Position numbers and translations under genes: made by a program. A DNA stretch of 64,000 nucleotides from an uncultured Collinsella sp. (lineage in GTDB: Bacteria; Actinomycetota; Coriobacteriia; Coriobacteriales; Coriobacteriaceae). The notes under the pieces are model-generated. The model was not told where the DNA came from. It was given only the letters and a program-made list of their open reading frames with translations, and ran no database searches. Positions 17,722 to 26,997 of this stretch are shown in pieces (within the stretch, counting starts at the first letter, position 1; each line of letters opens with the position of its first letter). Location: the NCBI GenBank assembly GCA_900540855.1, contig UQHK01000001.1:206377-270376 (forward strand), written 5' to 3'.

Positions 17722-17825
17722 GCTCGTCTGCGGGAGGCCCCTATATATCGTCCCGCGCGCAGTTTCGCAGCGAAGCGAGAATGTTTGAGCACGGGATGAT
17801 ATATAGGGGCCTCCCGCAGACGAGC
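17722..17825. repeat. Palindromic repeat element, copy B (inverted)
   Basis: Arms 17722-17755 and 17792-17825 pair over 34 bp with one G-T pair. The loop carries the inverted form of the core in copy A (GCGCAGTTTCGC, then GCGAGAATGTTTGAGCA). The arms start with GCTCGTCTGCGGGAGG, different from copy A. Confidence 0.8.
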
Positions 17826-17838
17826 GGACATTAACAAA

Positions 17839-19140
17839 CTAGCGGATGTGCGCTGGCTTTTCGCCCCAGTAGAAGCGGCAGAAGGCTCGTTTGCGCTTTT
17901 GGGGTTTGCCTACGAGCTCCATGGTCGCGATGGCTATGTCTTCGGCTGCGTGGGGGCGGCGTAGAACTTCGCCGTTGATGAGTAGCGCTTTGAGTGATTC
18001 GGGATGGTCGTGCAGGTGGCGCAGGGTTACGATGAGTTCTCGTGCGGTGGTGACATGCATACTGGCGCCCATGCCGGTGAGCATCGTGGTGTTGGCCTTT
18101 TCCTGGCCATAGGACTTGCCCAGCAGGATCATCGGCAGATGCGCGCACAGGCACTCGGTGACGGTGAGTCCGCCCGATTTGAGAATTGCCAGGTCGCAGC
18201 CGTGCATGAGGGCCGCCATGTCGTCCACGTAGTCCAGAACCGTAACGTTTTCGAGCTTCATGGCGTCGAAGAGCGTCTTGAGGCGGTCGGCGTATTCCTC
18301 ATCCTTGCCCGGCAAAAAGACAAAATGCATGTCCTCAAAGCTGCGTAGGAAGGGGAGGGTCTGGTCCATCGCCGCGCGAAAGCGGACGTACGGTTGAGGT
18401 AAACTGGCGCCGGCCATAACCAGCACGACGGTCTTGTCGGTGGGGAGGTTGAACTTGGCTAGCTCTTCCTCGCGATCGTAATCCGTGTCGAATCCGGCGC
18501 GAATAGGAATGCCGGTAATGCGAATCTTTGCCTCGGGCACCTTGCGCGGACGCAGCGTTTCGGCCATAAATTCGTTGGCAACACAGAATAGATCGGTGTC
18601 CTTGTGGGGCCACCAGCCCTCGACTTCGTAGTCGGTCGGTACGCAGATGACCGGATAATCGATACCCGTAATTACGCGGGCGCCCACGGCAACATTGGCT
18701 GCTGTGATGTGCGTTGCGACCACGGCTATGGGCCTGCGGCTACGAATATATTCGTTGAAGGCGGGGAACATGATTCGCGACCATGCCGTGCCTCCACCCC
18801 AGAGAAGATGTCCCGTAAGCGTATATCGCCAGGTCAGGTCGTAGATGGGGCGCGTGGCTCCCGTAAAAGATGCCGCGGTCTTATTGCCGTCGAATCTAAT
18901 GCGTCCAAAATCAAGGATATCGAGGACTTCAATCTCAACATCCTCGGGGATGCCGCTGGTGCCGCGAATGAGGTCGAACGCCTGCGCAATTGCATTTGCG
19001 GCGGCCTTGTGGCCCGAGCCGACCGAGGCGTGCACGATGGTCACGAGAGGTTTTAGCTGAGCCAAGAGCGCTGTTTGCTCCGATTGGGGAGTGCTGTGCG
19101 TGAGCAGGGGAGCGTCGTCGCTCGTCTGCGCCTGATCCAT
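17839..19140 (-). CDS. MGDG synthase/UgtP-like glycosyltransferase
   Basis: A 433-residue GT28-type glycosyltransferase of the monogalactosyldiacylglycerol synthase/UgtP group. The N-terminal Rossmann half has the family start IVHASVGSGHKAAANAI (about residues 34-50), and the C-terminal nucleotide-sugar half includes the glycine-rich LAILKSGGLTVTEC segment and GKSYGQEKAN. Members add sugars to diacylglycerol or act in cell-wall lipid synthesis; the acceptor here is unknown. ATG 19140 is preferred because GGGGAG lies six bases upstream; an in-frame start at 19179 has no such site. Confidence 0.82.
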   Translation of the reverse strand: MDQAQTSDDAPLLTHSTPQSEQTALLAQLKPLVTIVHASVGSGHKAAANAIAQAFDLIRGTSGIPEDVEIEVLDILDFGRIRFDGNKTAASFTGATRPIYDLTWRYTLTGHLLWGGGTAWSRIMFPAFNEYIRSRRPIAVVATHITAANVAVGARVITGIDYPVICVPTDYEVEGWWPHKDTDLFCVANEFMAETLRPRKVPEAKIRITGIPIRAGFDTDYDREEELAKFNLPTDKTVVLVMAGASLPQPYVRFRAAMDQTLPFLRSFEDMHFVFLPGKDEEYADRLKTLFDAMKLENVTVLDYVDDMAALMHGCDLAILKSGGLTVTECLCAHLPMILLGKSYGQEKANTTMLTGMGASMHVTTARELIVTLRHLHDHPESLKALLINGEVLRRPHAAEDIAIATMELVGKPQKRKRAFCRFYWGEKPAHIR

Positions 19141-19258
19141 CGATAACTCCCCTTCGACGTTGTAACTCGGATTTATCATTGTAGTGCATGAGTGTCATGT
19201 TCACGTAAATTTGGGTATGAGCGCAAAGAACGCCAATCTTTCGACAGGAGGTCTTTTC

Positions 19259-20197
19259 ATGACTACCCATCAGCCGATCGATGTTGCGATTATCGGTGGC
19301 GGCCCCGCGGGCTATGCTGCCGCCATTTACGCTGCTCGTGCCAACCTAACGACGACCGTGATTGAACAGGGCATGTCGGGAGGGCAGATCGCCACAACCA
19401 ATGAGGTCGAGAACTATCCGGGTATTCCGCTCTTGAGTGGCGCCGAACTCGGCGAGCGTTTTCAGCAGCATGCAGAGGGCCTGGGAGCACAGGTTGCATG
19501 GAGCATGGTTACGGGTATCGATTACGATGCCGATAAAGCGCTGTTTACGGTGCATCACGATATGGGCGATACGCTGGCCTCGAGTGTTATCGCTTGCATG
19601 GGGGCAACGCCGCGATCTGCTGGTTTTGTTGGCGAGGATACGTATCGCGGTCGTGGCGTTTCGTATTGCGCGACGTGCGATGGCATGTTCTTTCGCGGTA
19701 AACAGGTCTATGTTATCGGTGGCGGCAATGCTGCCTGCGAGGAAGCCCTGTTCTTGTCAGAAATCGCCAGCAGCGTGACCATCGTCTTGCGCCGCGATCA
19801 GTTCCGTGCCCCCGATGGCGTGGTTCAAAAGGTGCTCGCAAAAGATAATATTTCAGTTAGGTACCAAACTAGTATTGTTGAGCTTTCTGGTGAAGCGATG
19901 CCCACGACAATCACGTTCAAGGACAATGCGACTAGTGAAATGCACACTGAGTCCTTTGATCCTGGTTCGTTTGGCATTTTTGTCTTTGCTGGCACGCAGC
20001 CCCATACTGAGCTTGTAGAGCATCTGGTAGATTTGGCGTCCGGCGGCGGTATTGTGACCGACGAATCGATGGCCACCCGCACGCCTGGCTTATTTGCCGC
20101 TGGCGATATCCGTTCCAAACGTTTACGCCAGGTTGTGACCGCTGTTTCGGATGGAGCCATAGCAGCAACGAGCGCATACGCGTTTCTCCGTGGATAA
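19259..20197 (+). CDS. trxB: Thioredoxin-disulfide reductase
   Basis: FAD-dependent, NADPH-using reductase of thioredoxin. The FAD motif GGGPAGYAAA is near residues 12-21, the redox pair CATC is C137/C140, and the NADPH motif GGGNAACEEA follows near 157. The C-terminal FAD contact is AAGDIRSK. Length of 312 fits low-molecular-weight TrxB. ATG 19259 has AGGAGG about eight bases upstream. A terminator follows. No thioredoxin gene is adjacent. Confidence 0.95.
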   Translation: MTTHQPIDVAIIGGGPAGYAAAIYAARANLTTTVIEQGMSGGQIATTNEVENYPGIPLLSGAELGERFQQHAEGLGAQVAWSMVTGIDYDADKALFTVHHDMGDTLASSVIACMGATPRSAGFVGEDTYRGRGVSYCATCDGMFFRGKQVYVIGGGNAACEEALFLSEIASSVTIVLRRDQFRAPDGVVQKVLAKDNISVRYQTSIVELSGEAMPTTITFKDNATSEMHTESFDPGSFGIFVFAGTQPHTELVEHLVDLASGGGIVTDESMATRTPGLFAAGDIRSKRLRQVVTAVSDGAIAATSAYAFLRG

Positions 20198-20241
20198 GTA
20201 CGATAATATATCTTATGTAAGGTTGTTATCAATTTACTAAA

Positions 20242-20280
20242 TGGCGGGACAAAGCATCAGTGCACTGTCCCGCCAATTTT
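20242..20280 (+). terminator. Terminator of trxB
   Basis: TGGCGGGACA (20242-20251) pairs with TGTCCCGCCA (20266-20275), followed by ATTTTCTT. This is a typical Rho-independent terminator. Confidence 0.8.
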
Positions 20281-20350
20281 CTTGGCGGCTATGTGGTATG
20301 CAAAACTAGATAACCTAGAATACAATATAGAAAACGAACGGAGGCCTCTT

Positions 20351-20962
20351 ATGAACCACGCTAAATACGTTATTCCGATGTCCGATTCGTCGGTCAGCAT
20401 TAAGCCCGAGGATATTCAGCCCACGGTGCTACCCGATGCATTCATTCAGTCCGATATCGTGCGTAAACTCAATACGTTGAGTCTGCCGCGCTATAACCAG
20501 TTGCCCAATGTGACGCTCTACCGCGACCAGGTCATTGAGTATGTTGCGCTGTGGATGGAGCCGCTGTCCATTTGCGTTGAGCACCCTGTCATTACGCCAT
20601 CGATGATCAATAACTACGTGAAGGTCGGCCTGGTGCCTGCTCCGGTCAAAAAGCAATATGGCCGCGAGCAGATTGCCCGCCTGATCGCTATCTGCCTCTT
20701 TAAGCAGGTGTTACCTATTGCTGCGGTGCAGGCACTCTTTAACATTCAGCGTTTGAGCTACGATGCCCCGACGGCCTTCGATTATGTGGTCGATCAGCTC
20801 GAGGCATCGATTCGTTCGGCGTTTTCCGTCGAGCAGACGCCGGTTCCCGATACGGCGCATCAGGTAACGCGTGAGTCGCTGCTTGTGCGCAGTGCGGTTT
20901 CATCCTTCGTTTCGAAGGCGTACCTGATGAGCTATCTAAAGTTTAATGGGTTTAATAGCTAG
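20351..20962 (+). CDS. DUF1836 domain protein, MerR-like regulator
   Basis: A 203-residue protein of the DUF1836 family. Its middle part (about residues 75-115) reads as a MerR-like winged helix: PSMINNYVKVGLVPAP, then KQYGREQIARLIAICLFK. MerR-type proteins bind promoter spacers. The C-terminal half may be an effector or dimerisation region. ATG 20351 follows GGAGG at 20340-20344. It stands alone between two terminators; its targets are unknown. Confidence 0.72.
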   Translation: MNHAKYVIPMSDSSVSIKPEDIQPTVLPDAFIQSDIVRKLNTLSLPRYNQLPNVTLYRDQVIEYVALWMEPLSICVEHPVITPSMINNYVKVGLVPAPVKKQYGREQIARLIAICLFKQVLPIAAVQALFNIQRLSYDAPTAFDYVVDQLEASIRSAFSVEQTPVPDTAHQVTRESLLVRSAVSSFVSKAYLMSYLKFNGFNS

Positions 20963-20974
20963 CCGACGTATAAA

Positions 20975-21022
20975 ACGGGCGGAGCAAAGGGTCATCTGTC
21001 ACTTTGTCCCGCCCGTATTTTT
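20975..21022 (+). terminator. Terminator of the DUF1836 gene
   Basis: ACGGGCGG pairs with CCGCCCGT, with an extended CAAAG/CTTTG pairing after a two-base internal mismatch, and ATTTTTG follows. Confidence 0.75.
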
Positions 21023-21035
21023 GCTTGGTTGGACG

Positions 21036-21902
21036 TTATTGGCCCGAAGCCACGCCCATGCCGTAGCCGATAATGAGCCCATGCATTTCGGCATAGTATG
21101 AATCTAGCCCGTTACAGGGCATGATGATAGTCTTGGAGCCTGGCCAGCGCTCCACAATTCGGCTGGCAAGTGCTTGGGCGCCTGCCTCATTCTCGACATG
21201 GTCGATAACGACCTCGCCGCCCGTAAAACCTTCGGCTTCCATGGTGTCGATGATCTTGTTGAGCATCTTCTTTTCGCCACGCGTGTGCCCGACGAGTTCG
21301 ATTTTACCGGCCTCACTCGCCGTGCCCAAAATGCGAATATTAAGCTTGTTGGCAATGACGCCGGCTGCCTTAGGAATACGTCCGGCTTTGGCGAGGTTTT
21401 CGTAATTGCACAAGCTGAAGAGGATTTTGCTGTTCTGCTCAAGGCTATCGAAGTATGCGCAAGCGTCCTCGAATGAGACATCCGGGTTGCTTGCAAGATA
21501 ACGATCAAACAGCAAGAAGATCAGGTCCATCTTGCCGCCTGCTGCCCGCGAATTAACCAGGTGAATCTGACGATTGGGCTCTTCGGCAAGAACCATATCG
21601 CGAGCCGTGGCTGCCGCGTTGTAGCTGCCCGACACGCCCTCAGAGATCGGCATGCAGATGGTCTTGTCTGCCAATTTGAAGAGCTCGACCCACTCCCCTA
21701 CGCTGGGACAAGCGCTCGAAGAAGCGTTCGTCTCCGCCTGAACAGCGCAGTTGAGCTCATGTACATCGAGCGAAAGGTCATCGACGAATTCACGCTCCCC
21801 CACTCGAATTTTGAGGGGCGCAAATGCAAATGTGGTATGGGGCGCGGTCGGTTGCCAATCGCGGAGGTTACAGCTTGAATCGGAGATAAGTGCCCAGCTC
21901 AT
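21036..21902 (-). CDS. DegV-family fatty-acid-binding protein
   Basis: A 288-residue DegV/FakB-type protein. It begins with the family strand ALISDSSCNL, has the conserved SVGEWVELF and GVSGSYNAA segments, and the lipid-site region LVNSRAAGGKMDLI. FakB proteins present fatty acids to the kinase FakA for phospholipid synthesis; no fakA (DhaK-like) gene is in the window. It is transcribed alone, with an inverted repeat 55-91 bases upstream of its start. Confidence 0.85.
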   Translation of the reverse strand: MSWALISDSSCNLRDWQPTAPHTTFAFAPLKIRVGEREFVDDLSLDVHELNCAVQAETNASSSACPSVGEWVELFKLADKTICMPISEGVSGSYNAAATARDMVLAEEPNRQIHLVNSRAAGGKMDLIFLLFDRYLASNPDVSFEDACAYFDSLEQNSKILFSLCNYENLAKAGRIPKAAGVIANKLNIRILGTASEAGKIELVGHTRGEKKMLNKIIDTMEAEGFTGGEVVIDHVENEAGAQALASRIVERWPGSKTIIMPCNGLDSYYAEMHGLIIGYGMGVASGQ

Positions 21903-21956
21903 AGAGGGTCCTTTCTAATTGTTCCTCAACAATTATAGCCATCTTGCAAACCGAAT

Positions 21957-21993
21957 GTACGGCTATCTAGTTTTGAATACTAGATAGCCGTAC
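21957..21993. promoter_or_regulatory. 15-bp inverted repeat upstream of degV
   Basis: GTACGGCTATCTAGT and ACTAGATAGCCGTAC are perfect inverted arms with a seven-base loop TTTGAAT. No T-run follows on the - strand, and it sits between the NlpC terminator and the degV start, so an operator is more likely than a terminator. Confidence 0.5.
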
Positions 21994-22014
21994 AAGATTA
22001 GAGACAAAAGAATA

Positions 22015-22041
22015 GACCTCGCGACTTTAAGCCACGAGGTC
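22015..22041 (-). terminator. Terminator of the NlpC/P60 gene
   Basis: On the - strand GACCTCGTGG and GCGAGGTC form a stem with a loop of about nine bases, followed by TATTCTTTT. It is 27 bases after the stop. Confidence 0.7.
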
Positions 22042-22067
22042 CACATTCACACGCTGTGTAAGATGAC

Positions 22068-23180
22068 TTAGTAACGCACGAAGATATAGTTGTTGTTCAT
22101 GCCGGCGGCAACGGAGCTGATGATGACGCCCGTTTTGTAGTCGGAAGCATGGATCATCTGACCATTACCGATATAAATGCCGGTATGGTAGGAGTTAACC
22201 ACAACATCGCCGGGTTGCGGATCGGACACACGGGTCCAACCCATGAAGTCGACCGTGGTGCCCAGACGGCAGTAGCGTCCCGTGAGGCAATAGCTTACAA
22301 AACCGGAGCAGTCAAAGCTGTTCGGTCCAATGCCGCCCCAAGAATACGCATAGCCGAGCTTGCTGTAGGCGCGCGAAACAACGGAGCCACCATCAACAGA
22401 CTGACTCGGTGCCGAAGGCGTGGGAGCCGGAGCGGGCGTGGGGGCAGGCTGCGGTGCGGGAGCCGGCGTGTTGCCGCCCTGGTTGTTGTTATTGTTGGTC
22501 TGGCCGCCATTGTTGGTGTTCTCGGTCGTACCGGCGGTGTCGTTGCTCACCGTGGCCTTTTCGGCGGTGCTAGCATTAATGCCAGCCTGCAGCGCAGCGT
22601 TGGCCTCGGCCTCGGCAGCGAGCTCGGCCTGCAGCTGCGAATCCAGGGAGTTCACGACACTCTGAGCCTCAGCCTGCTGGGCATTGAGCTCGTCGACCTT
22701 CTTTTGCGTCGCGGCGACGTTCTTCTCCTGCTCGGCCTGCTTATCGGTGAGCTGCTGCTTAAGGTCCTTGACCTCCTGAATGGTCTGGGCCTGCTTGTCA
22801 GAAACCTTGCCGTAGTAGAACAGACGGTTGAGCATGTCGCCCAGATCGTCGACGCCCGTCAGAACCTGAAGGAGGCTCAGACCGCCGGTCTTGTACTCAC
22901 CAGCAACGTAGGACGAAAGCTTTGCCTGACCCTCGGCGATCTCTTGCTGCTTTTGCGTGATCTCGCCTGCAGTCTGATCAAGCTCCTGCGTCTGTGCGGA
23001 GAGCTCTTCATGAATTTGCTGGGTTTGGGTGCCAATCTGCTCGAGCTTGGTACGGGCAGCGGCAAGGTCAGATGCGGTATCGGCGTAGGCCGGAGCCGTG
23101 AGGCCCAGACCCAAAACACAAGCGAGGGTTGCCGTAGCAGCGCAGCGTGCCATGTTTCTGTGCGTGTTTGCTGTGCGCAT
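22068..23180 (-). CDS. Secreted NlpC/P60 peptidoglycan hydrolase with coiled coil
   Basis: A 370-residue exported cell-wall hydrolase. A signal peptide (about residues 1-33, ending APAYA) is followed by a coiled-coil region rich in Gln/Ala/Glu (about 34-195), a Pro/Asn/Gln/Gly-rich linker, and a C-terminal NlpC/P60 domain (about 255-370). The catalytic cysteine is in SFDCSGFVSY, the histidine in NSYHTGIYIGNG, and the third polar residue in MIHAS. The layout resembles PcsB/RipA-type endopeptidases that split daughter cells. Confidence 0.9.
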   Translation of the reverse strand: MRTANTHRNMARCAATATLACVLGLGLTAPAYADTASDLAAARTKLEQIGTQTQQIHEELSAQTQELDQTAGEITQKQQEIAEGQAKLSSYVAGEYKTGGLSLLQVLTGVDDLGDMLNRLFYYGKVSDKQAQTIQEVKDLKQQLTDKQAEQEKNVAATQKKVDELNAQQAEAQSVVNSLDSQLQAELAAEAEANAALQAGINASTAEKATVSNDTAGTTENTNNGGQTNNNNNQGGNTPAPAPQPAPTPAPAPTPSAPSQSVDGGSVVSRAYSKLGYAYSWGGIGPNSFDCSGFVSYCLTGRYCRLGTTVDFMGWTRVSDPQPGDVVVNSYHTGIYIGNGQMIHASDYKTGVIISSVAAGMNNNYIFVRY

Positions 23181-23211
23181 GAAGCTTCCTTTCCAATACT
23201 AGGGGTAACGG

Positions 23212-23742
23212 CTAGTCCACCGTCACCAGGCTAAAGAGCTCAACATTGTCGTCAGACGACGTGAGCCTATCGCGCGGGTTAAGAAACGCAAGCTCAAGGA
23301 TACAACCGTAGCCCACAAGCTTTGCTCCCATATCTCGCACCAGTTTACCTGTTGCCTCGACGGTTCCGCCCGTCGCGACCAAGTCGTCCAGAATCAACAC
23401 GGTATCTTTAGAGCTGATAGCATCGGCGTGAATCTCGATAGAATCCGTTCCATACTCGAGCTCGTAGCTCTCGCTCACCGTTTTACGCGGCAGTTTACCC
23501 GGCTTACGTGCGGGAACAAAGCCGGCGCCCAGGGCGACGGCCACGGGCACGCCCACCATAAAGCCACGAGCCTCGGGGCCGACGACCTTGGTGATTCCCA
23601 TGCCGGCAAAATGTTCGGCCAGGGCATCAACCATGGCCTTCAGCGCCTCGGGATTGCCAAAGAGCGGCGTGATGTCCTTAAAGACGACTCCGGGCTCGGG
23701 ATAGTCGGGGATATCGACGATATGAGATTCGAAGTCGTACAT
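23212..23742 (-). CDS. apt: Adenine phosphoribosyltransferase
   Basis: Salvages adenine to AMP using PRPP. The PRPP-binding motif VLILDDLVATGGT is at about residues 115-127, with the upstream GPEARGFMVG and the N-terminal PGVVFKDITPLF typical of Apt. Length of 176 is standard. It lies 36 bases downstream of the MerR-like gene on the same strand. Confidence 0.95.
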   Translation of the reverse strand: MYDFESHIVDIPDYPEPGVVFKDITPLFGNPEALKAMVDALAEHFAGMGITKVVGPEARGFMVGVPVAVALGAGFVPARKPGKLPRKTVSESYELEYGTDSIEIHADAISSKDTVLILDDLVATGGTVEATGKLVRDMGAKLVGYGCILELAFLNPRDRLTSSDDNVELFSLVTVD

Positions 23743-23778
23743 GGCATGACCTTTCAGGGATTGCCGGGTTAACGGCGG

Positions 23779-24663
23779 TTATTTACCCGTGTTAGCAGAC
23801 GGGTTATGCGAGGGGACGACGACCTTGGACGGTTGCACGAGCGACTCCTCGTGCGCGGCAACCGCGGGGACGCTTGCCCCATCGCTTTTAGCCTTGGTGG
23901 ATTCGGAACGTGCAATCTCCTCATCGAGGGCATCGATGTCAGCGTCCTCGACCACGGCGTTGAGCGACTCAAAGACACGGTTCTTAAGGAGCGCGGTGTG
24001 CACACCCTCGGTGAGGTCGTGCAGCTTCTTAAAAGCGCGCTCGAGCTTGGCGTCGCGCTCATCATCGGAGGTATCCATGCCGAGCATGCTCACGAGAACC
24101 TGCTCAAACATCGAAGACTCGCGGTTGGCCGAAGACACGTACTGACGCAGGTTGCGCGGCTCGATATGGAAGCGTGACAGCTCGGAGCAGTAACGGATGA
24201 TCGGAAAATCGCGACCATCGACGAGCTCACGATTCTGCGGACTCTTGATGATGCGAATGAGGTCGTTCTCGGCGAGCGAGCGGATAAACGAAATCTCGAC
24301 GCCCAGCATATCGGGAATGGTCTCGATGGGGTGCAGCTTTTGCTTGGTCTCCTTGGGCTCCGTCTTAAGCGGAACATCGGACAGAAGACCCACCTCGTAA
24401 GCCAAAGTGGACAGGTCCGTTGCGTTTTCCAAGCGCTGCTTAATGACGTTGAGTGGCATGTAGCGGGTCTTCTGCAGGTGCAGGATGACCTCGAGACGGT
24501 CAACGTCTTCCTTGGAGTACTGGCGATACCCCTTAGGCGTACGATGAGGGGTGATGAGCCCCTCATCTTCTAGAAATCTAATTTTTGAGTTCGAAAGATC
24601 GGGGTATGCGCCTCGAAGAAGGTTGACGACTTGGCCGATACTCAGATAGTTGCGTTCGGCCAT
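23779..24663 (-). CDS. MerR-family regulator, FtsR-like
   Basis: A 294-residue protein with an N-terminal MerR helix-turn-helix (YLSIGQVVNLLRGAYPDLS, then KIRFLEDEGLITP and GYRQYSKEDVDRLEVIL) and a long unrecognised C-terminal region. It directly follows an FHA-protein gene and precedes apt. In Mycobacterium and Corynebacterium the garA/odhI FHA gene is likewise followed by the MerR-type activator FtsR, which controls ftsZ and other division genes. The shared order and size support an FtsR-like call, but regulation of division here is inference. Confidence 0.75.
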   Translation of the reverse strand: MAERNYLSIGQVVNLLRGAYPDLSNSKIRFLEDEGLITPHRTPKGYRQYSKEDVDRLEVILHLQKTRYMPLNVIKQRLENATDLSTLAYEVGLLSDVPLKTEPKETKQKLHPIETIPDMLGVEISFIRSLAENDLIRIIKSPQNRELVDGRDFPIIRYCSELSRFHIEPRNLRQYVSSANRESSMFEQVLVSMLGMDTSDDERDAKLERAFKKLHDLTEGVHTALLKNRVFESLNAVVEDADIDALDEEIARSESTKAKSDGASVPAVAAHEESLVQPSKVVVPSHNPSANTGK

Positions 24664-24666
24664 GCC

Positions 24667-25101
24667 CTACTCACCGGTTTCGATGCGCTCCGGCGTGCTC
24701 TCGTGGTAGATGAGCGTAAACGTACCGATCTGGACGGAAGAACCATCGTGCAGCGGGGCCGCGTTGACAATGGCGCCGTCGACCCAGGTGCCATTGAGCG
24801 AGCCCAGGTCCTCAATGCGAGCGCCGAGGCCCTCGCGAATAATGCGCGCGTGGCTACGCGAAACGGTCATGTCATTGAGGAAGATGCCGTTCGCAGGATC
24901 GCGGCCGATGGTGGTCACGTCGTCCTCGAGCTCAAAGGCGGCACCAGTCTGCGGACCCTTGACGATGGACAGAACGGGTGCGGTGATGCGCACGTTGGCC
25001 ATGAGGTCGGGAACGGTGACGTCGCTTGAAGGCACGCGGAATACGCAGGTAGCGTCAGCAGTCTTATCATTCTGAGGCATATTGTTAACCATGTTGTCCA
25101 T
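24667..25101 (-). CDS. GarA/OdhI-like FHA-domain protein
   Basis: A 144-residue protein with a C-terminal FHA domain (about residues 50-135): TIGRDPANGIFLNDMTVSR, SHARI and SLNGTWVDG bind phosphothreonine. Near the N-terminus lies ATCVFR, closely matching the ETTSVFR phosphorylation motif of GarA/OdhI. The threonine next to the Val-Phe-Arg is kept, and the preceding threonine is replaced by Ala. In those proteins kinases PknB/PknG phosphorylate this motif and switch control of 2-oxoglutarate metabolism. ATG 25101 follows an AGGGG site. Confidence 0.82.
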   Translation of the reverse strand: MDNMVNNMPQNDKTADATCVFRVPSSDVTVPDLMANVRITAPVLSIVKGPQTGAAFELEDDVTTIGRDPANGIFLNDMTVSRSHARIIREGLGARIEDLGSLNGTWVDGAIVNAAPLHDGSSVQIGTFTLIYHESTPERIETGE

Positions 25102-25167
25102 GACAACCCCTAACTTATCGCGGACGTGCCGCAAATAATGAACCGTACGTAATCATACCCCAACGAA

Positions 25168-25872
25168 TCAGTCTTCGATTTCAGGGTTCAGAAAGTCGAT
25201 GTCCTCGTCCTCGGGATGCGCGAGAGCCTGTTTAATGGCCACTCCGCCCTTAATGGAATAGATGACAGCCGTGAGCATGGAGAAGATCACGCCGCCGTAC
25301 ACAAAGAAGATGCCGAGGGGCACCGAGCTTCCGTTGAGGCCCGGGAAGGCCGTAAGGGTTGAAGGTAAAAGATGCAGGCCGTCAATAACGGGGAACCCGA
25401 GCAGCATGAGCGAGAAGCCGGTCATGAGCAGTGCAGTGGCAATCTTTCCGGGAAAGACGACATCGATGGGGCGACGGTGATAATGACGCACGATAAGCGT
25501 GCCGATGCCCAGATAGATGTCGCGGCCAATAATGAGCACGCAGACCCAGATAGGCAGCTCTCCGCGGACCACCAGCCCAAGTACGCCGGTGAACAGCAGC
25601 GCACGGTCGCAGATGGGATCCATGACCTTGCCGAGCCACGAGACCGTCTTGGTCATGCGGGCGATCTGACCGTCCATCCAGTCGGTAGAGGCGGCAACGG
25701 CGTAGATAACGATGGCGATGACGCGGTTGTTATCCGTCACAAACAGGTACAGAAATACCAGGGTGAGGATCAGGCGCGTAAAGGTGATGAAATTGGAGAT
25801 CGTAAAGATCTTATTCGACGGGTAATCGGAAGTGCCGATAAGCTCCTTTTTGATCTTCTTTTTGATGCCCAC
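25168..25872 (-). CDS. Second CDP-alcohol phosphatidyltransferase (PgsA-like)
   Basis: A 234-residue membrane enzyme with the complete motif D-x2-DG-x2-AR-x8-G-x3-D-x3-D (DWMDGQIAR through WLGKVMDPICD) and about five to six hydrophobic segments. GTG 25872 is the likely start, with GGGGGAG five bases upstream. It precedes the FHA and MerR genes, the same grouping as pgsA2 near garA in Mycobacterium. Because pgsA is already present at 4265, this paralogue may make another phospholipid such as cardiolipin or phosphatidylinositol phosphate; which one is unknown. Confidence 0.82.
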   Translation of the reverse strand: MGIKKKIKKELIGTSDYPSNKIFTISNFITFTRLILTLVFLYLFVTDNNRVIAIVIYAVAASTDWMDGQIARMTKTVSWLGKVMDPICDRALLFTGVLGLVVRGELPIWVCVLIIGRDIYLGIGTLIVRHYHRRPIDVVFPGKIATALLMTGFSLMLLGFPVIDGLHLLPSTLTAFPGLNGSSVPLGIFFVYGGVIFSMLTAVIYSIKGGVAIKQALAHPEDEDIDFLNPEIED

Positions 25873-26000
25873 AGGACTCCCCCGCTGGTTAACGACAAAA
25901 CTTTCGCTACTATACCCGTTCCGGCGATGTCTATCCAGCGTAAGCATAGAGAGTCCAGACATATGGAGGGTGCTTCTGGGTTGTGCGGGATTCTGCATTT

Positions 26001-26057
26001 GTGTACATCAGCCTCCAAATATGACATTTTTCGGCATCTTTGATGGCTTATGTACAC
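26001..26057. repeat. Inverted GTGTACAT repeat between pgsA-like and ABC genes
   Basis: GTGTACATCAGCC (26001-26013) and GGCTTATGTACAC (26045-26057) are inverted copies matching at 12 of 13 positions, spaced by 31 bases. They lie between divergent transcription units and could be an operator pair. Confidence 0.45.
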
Positions 26058-26268
26058 GTTTTGATTCGGTGATTACATCGATCGGGAAAGTTGTTGCTTT
26101 AAGCAAATTAATCATGATGTGCGGGTCGAGAAGGGCTGGCGCCAAAAGAGCCCAACGGCCGTTATGGCTTCGTTAGAAACGCGCCCCACCATGGATGGTG
26201 AACCCGAAAGGTAAGGCGCGCGGGCACGGTGACTCGGCCCGCGCTCCCGGAAGAGAAAGGATAAACCC

Positions 26269-26993
<725 letters not shown>

Positions 26994-26997
<4 letters not shown>

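Larger units (their letters stand above)
17376..17838. other. Gene-free region of long palindromes between convergent genes
   Basis: No coding region was found. It holds one truncated and two full copies of an intergenic palindromic element and a separate 24-bp palindrome, all listed individually. It separates dut (+) from the convergent glycosyltransferase gene (-), so some of these structures may act as bidirectional terminators. Confidence 0.8.
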
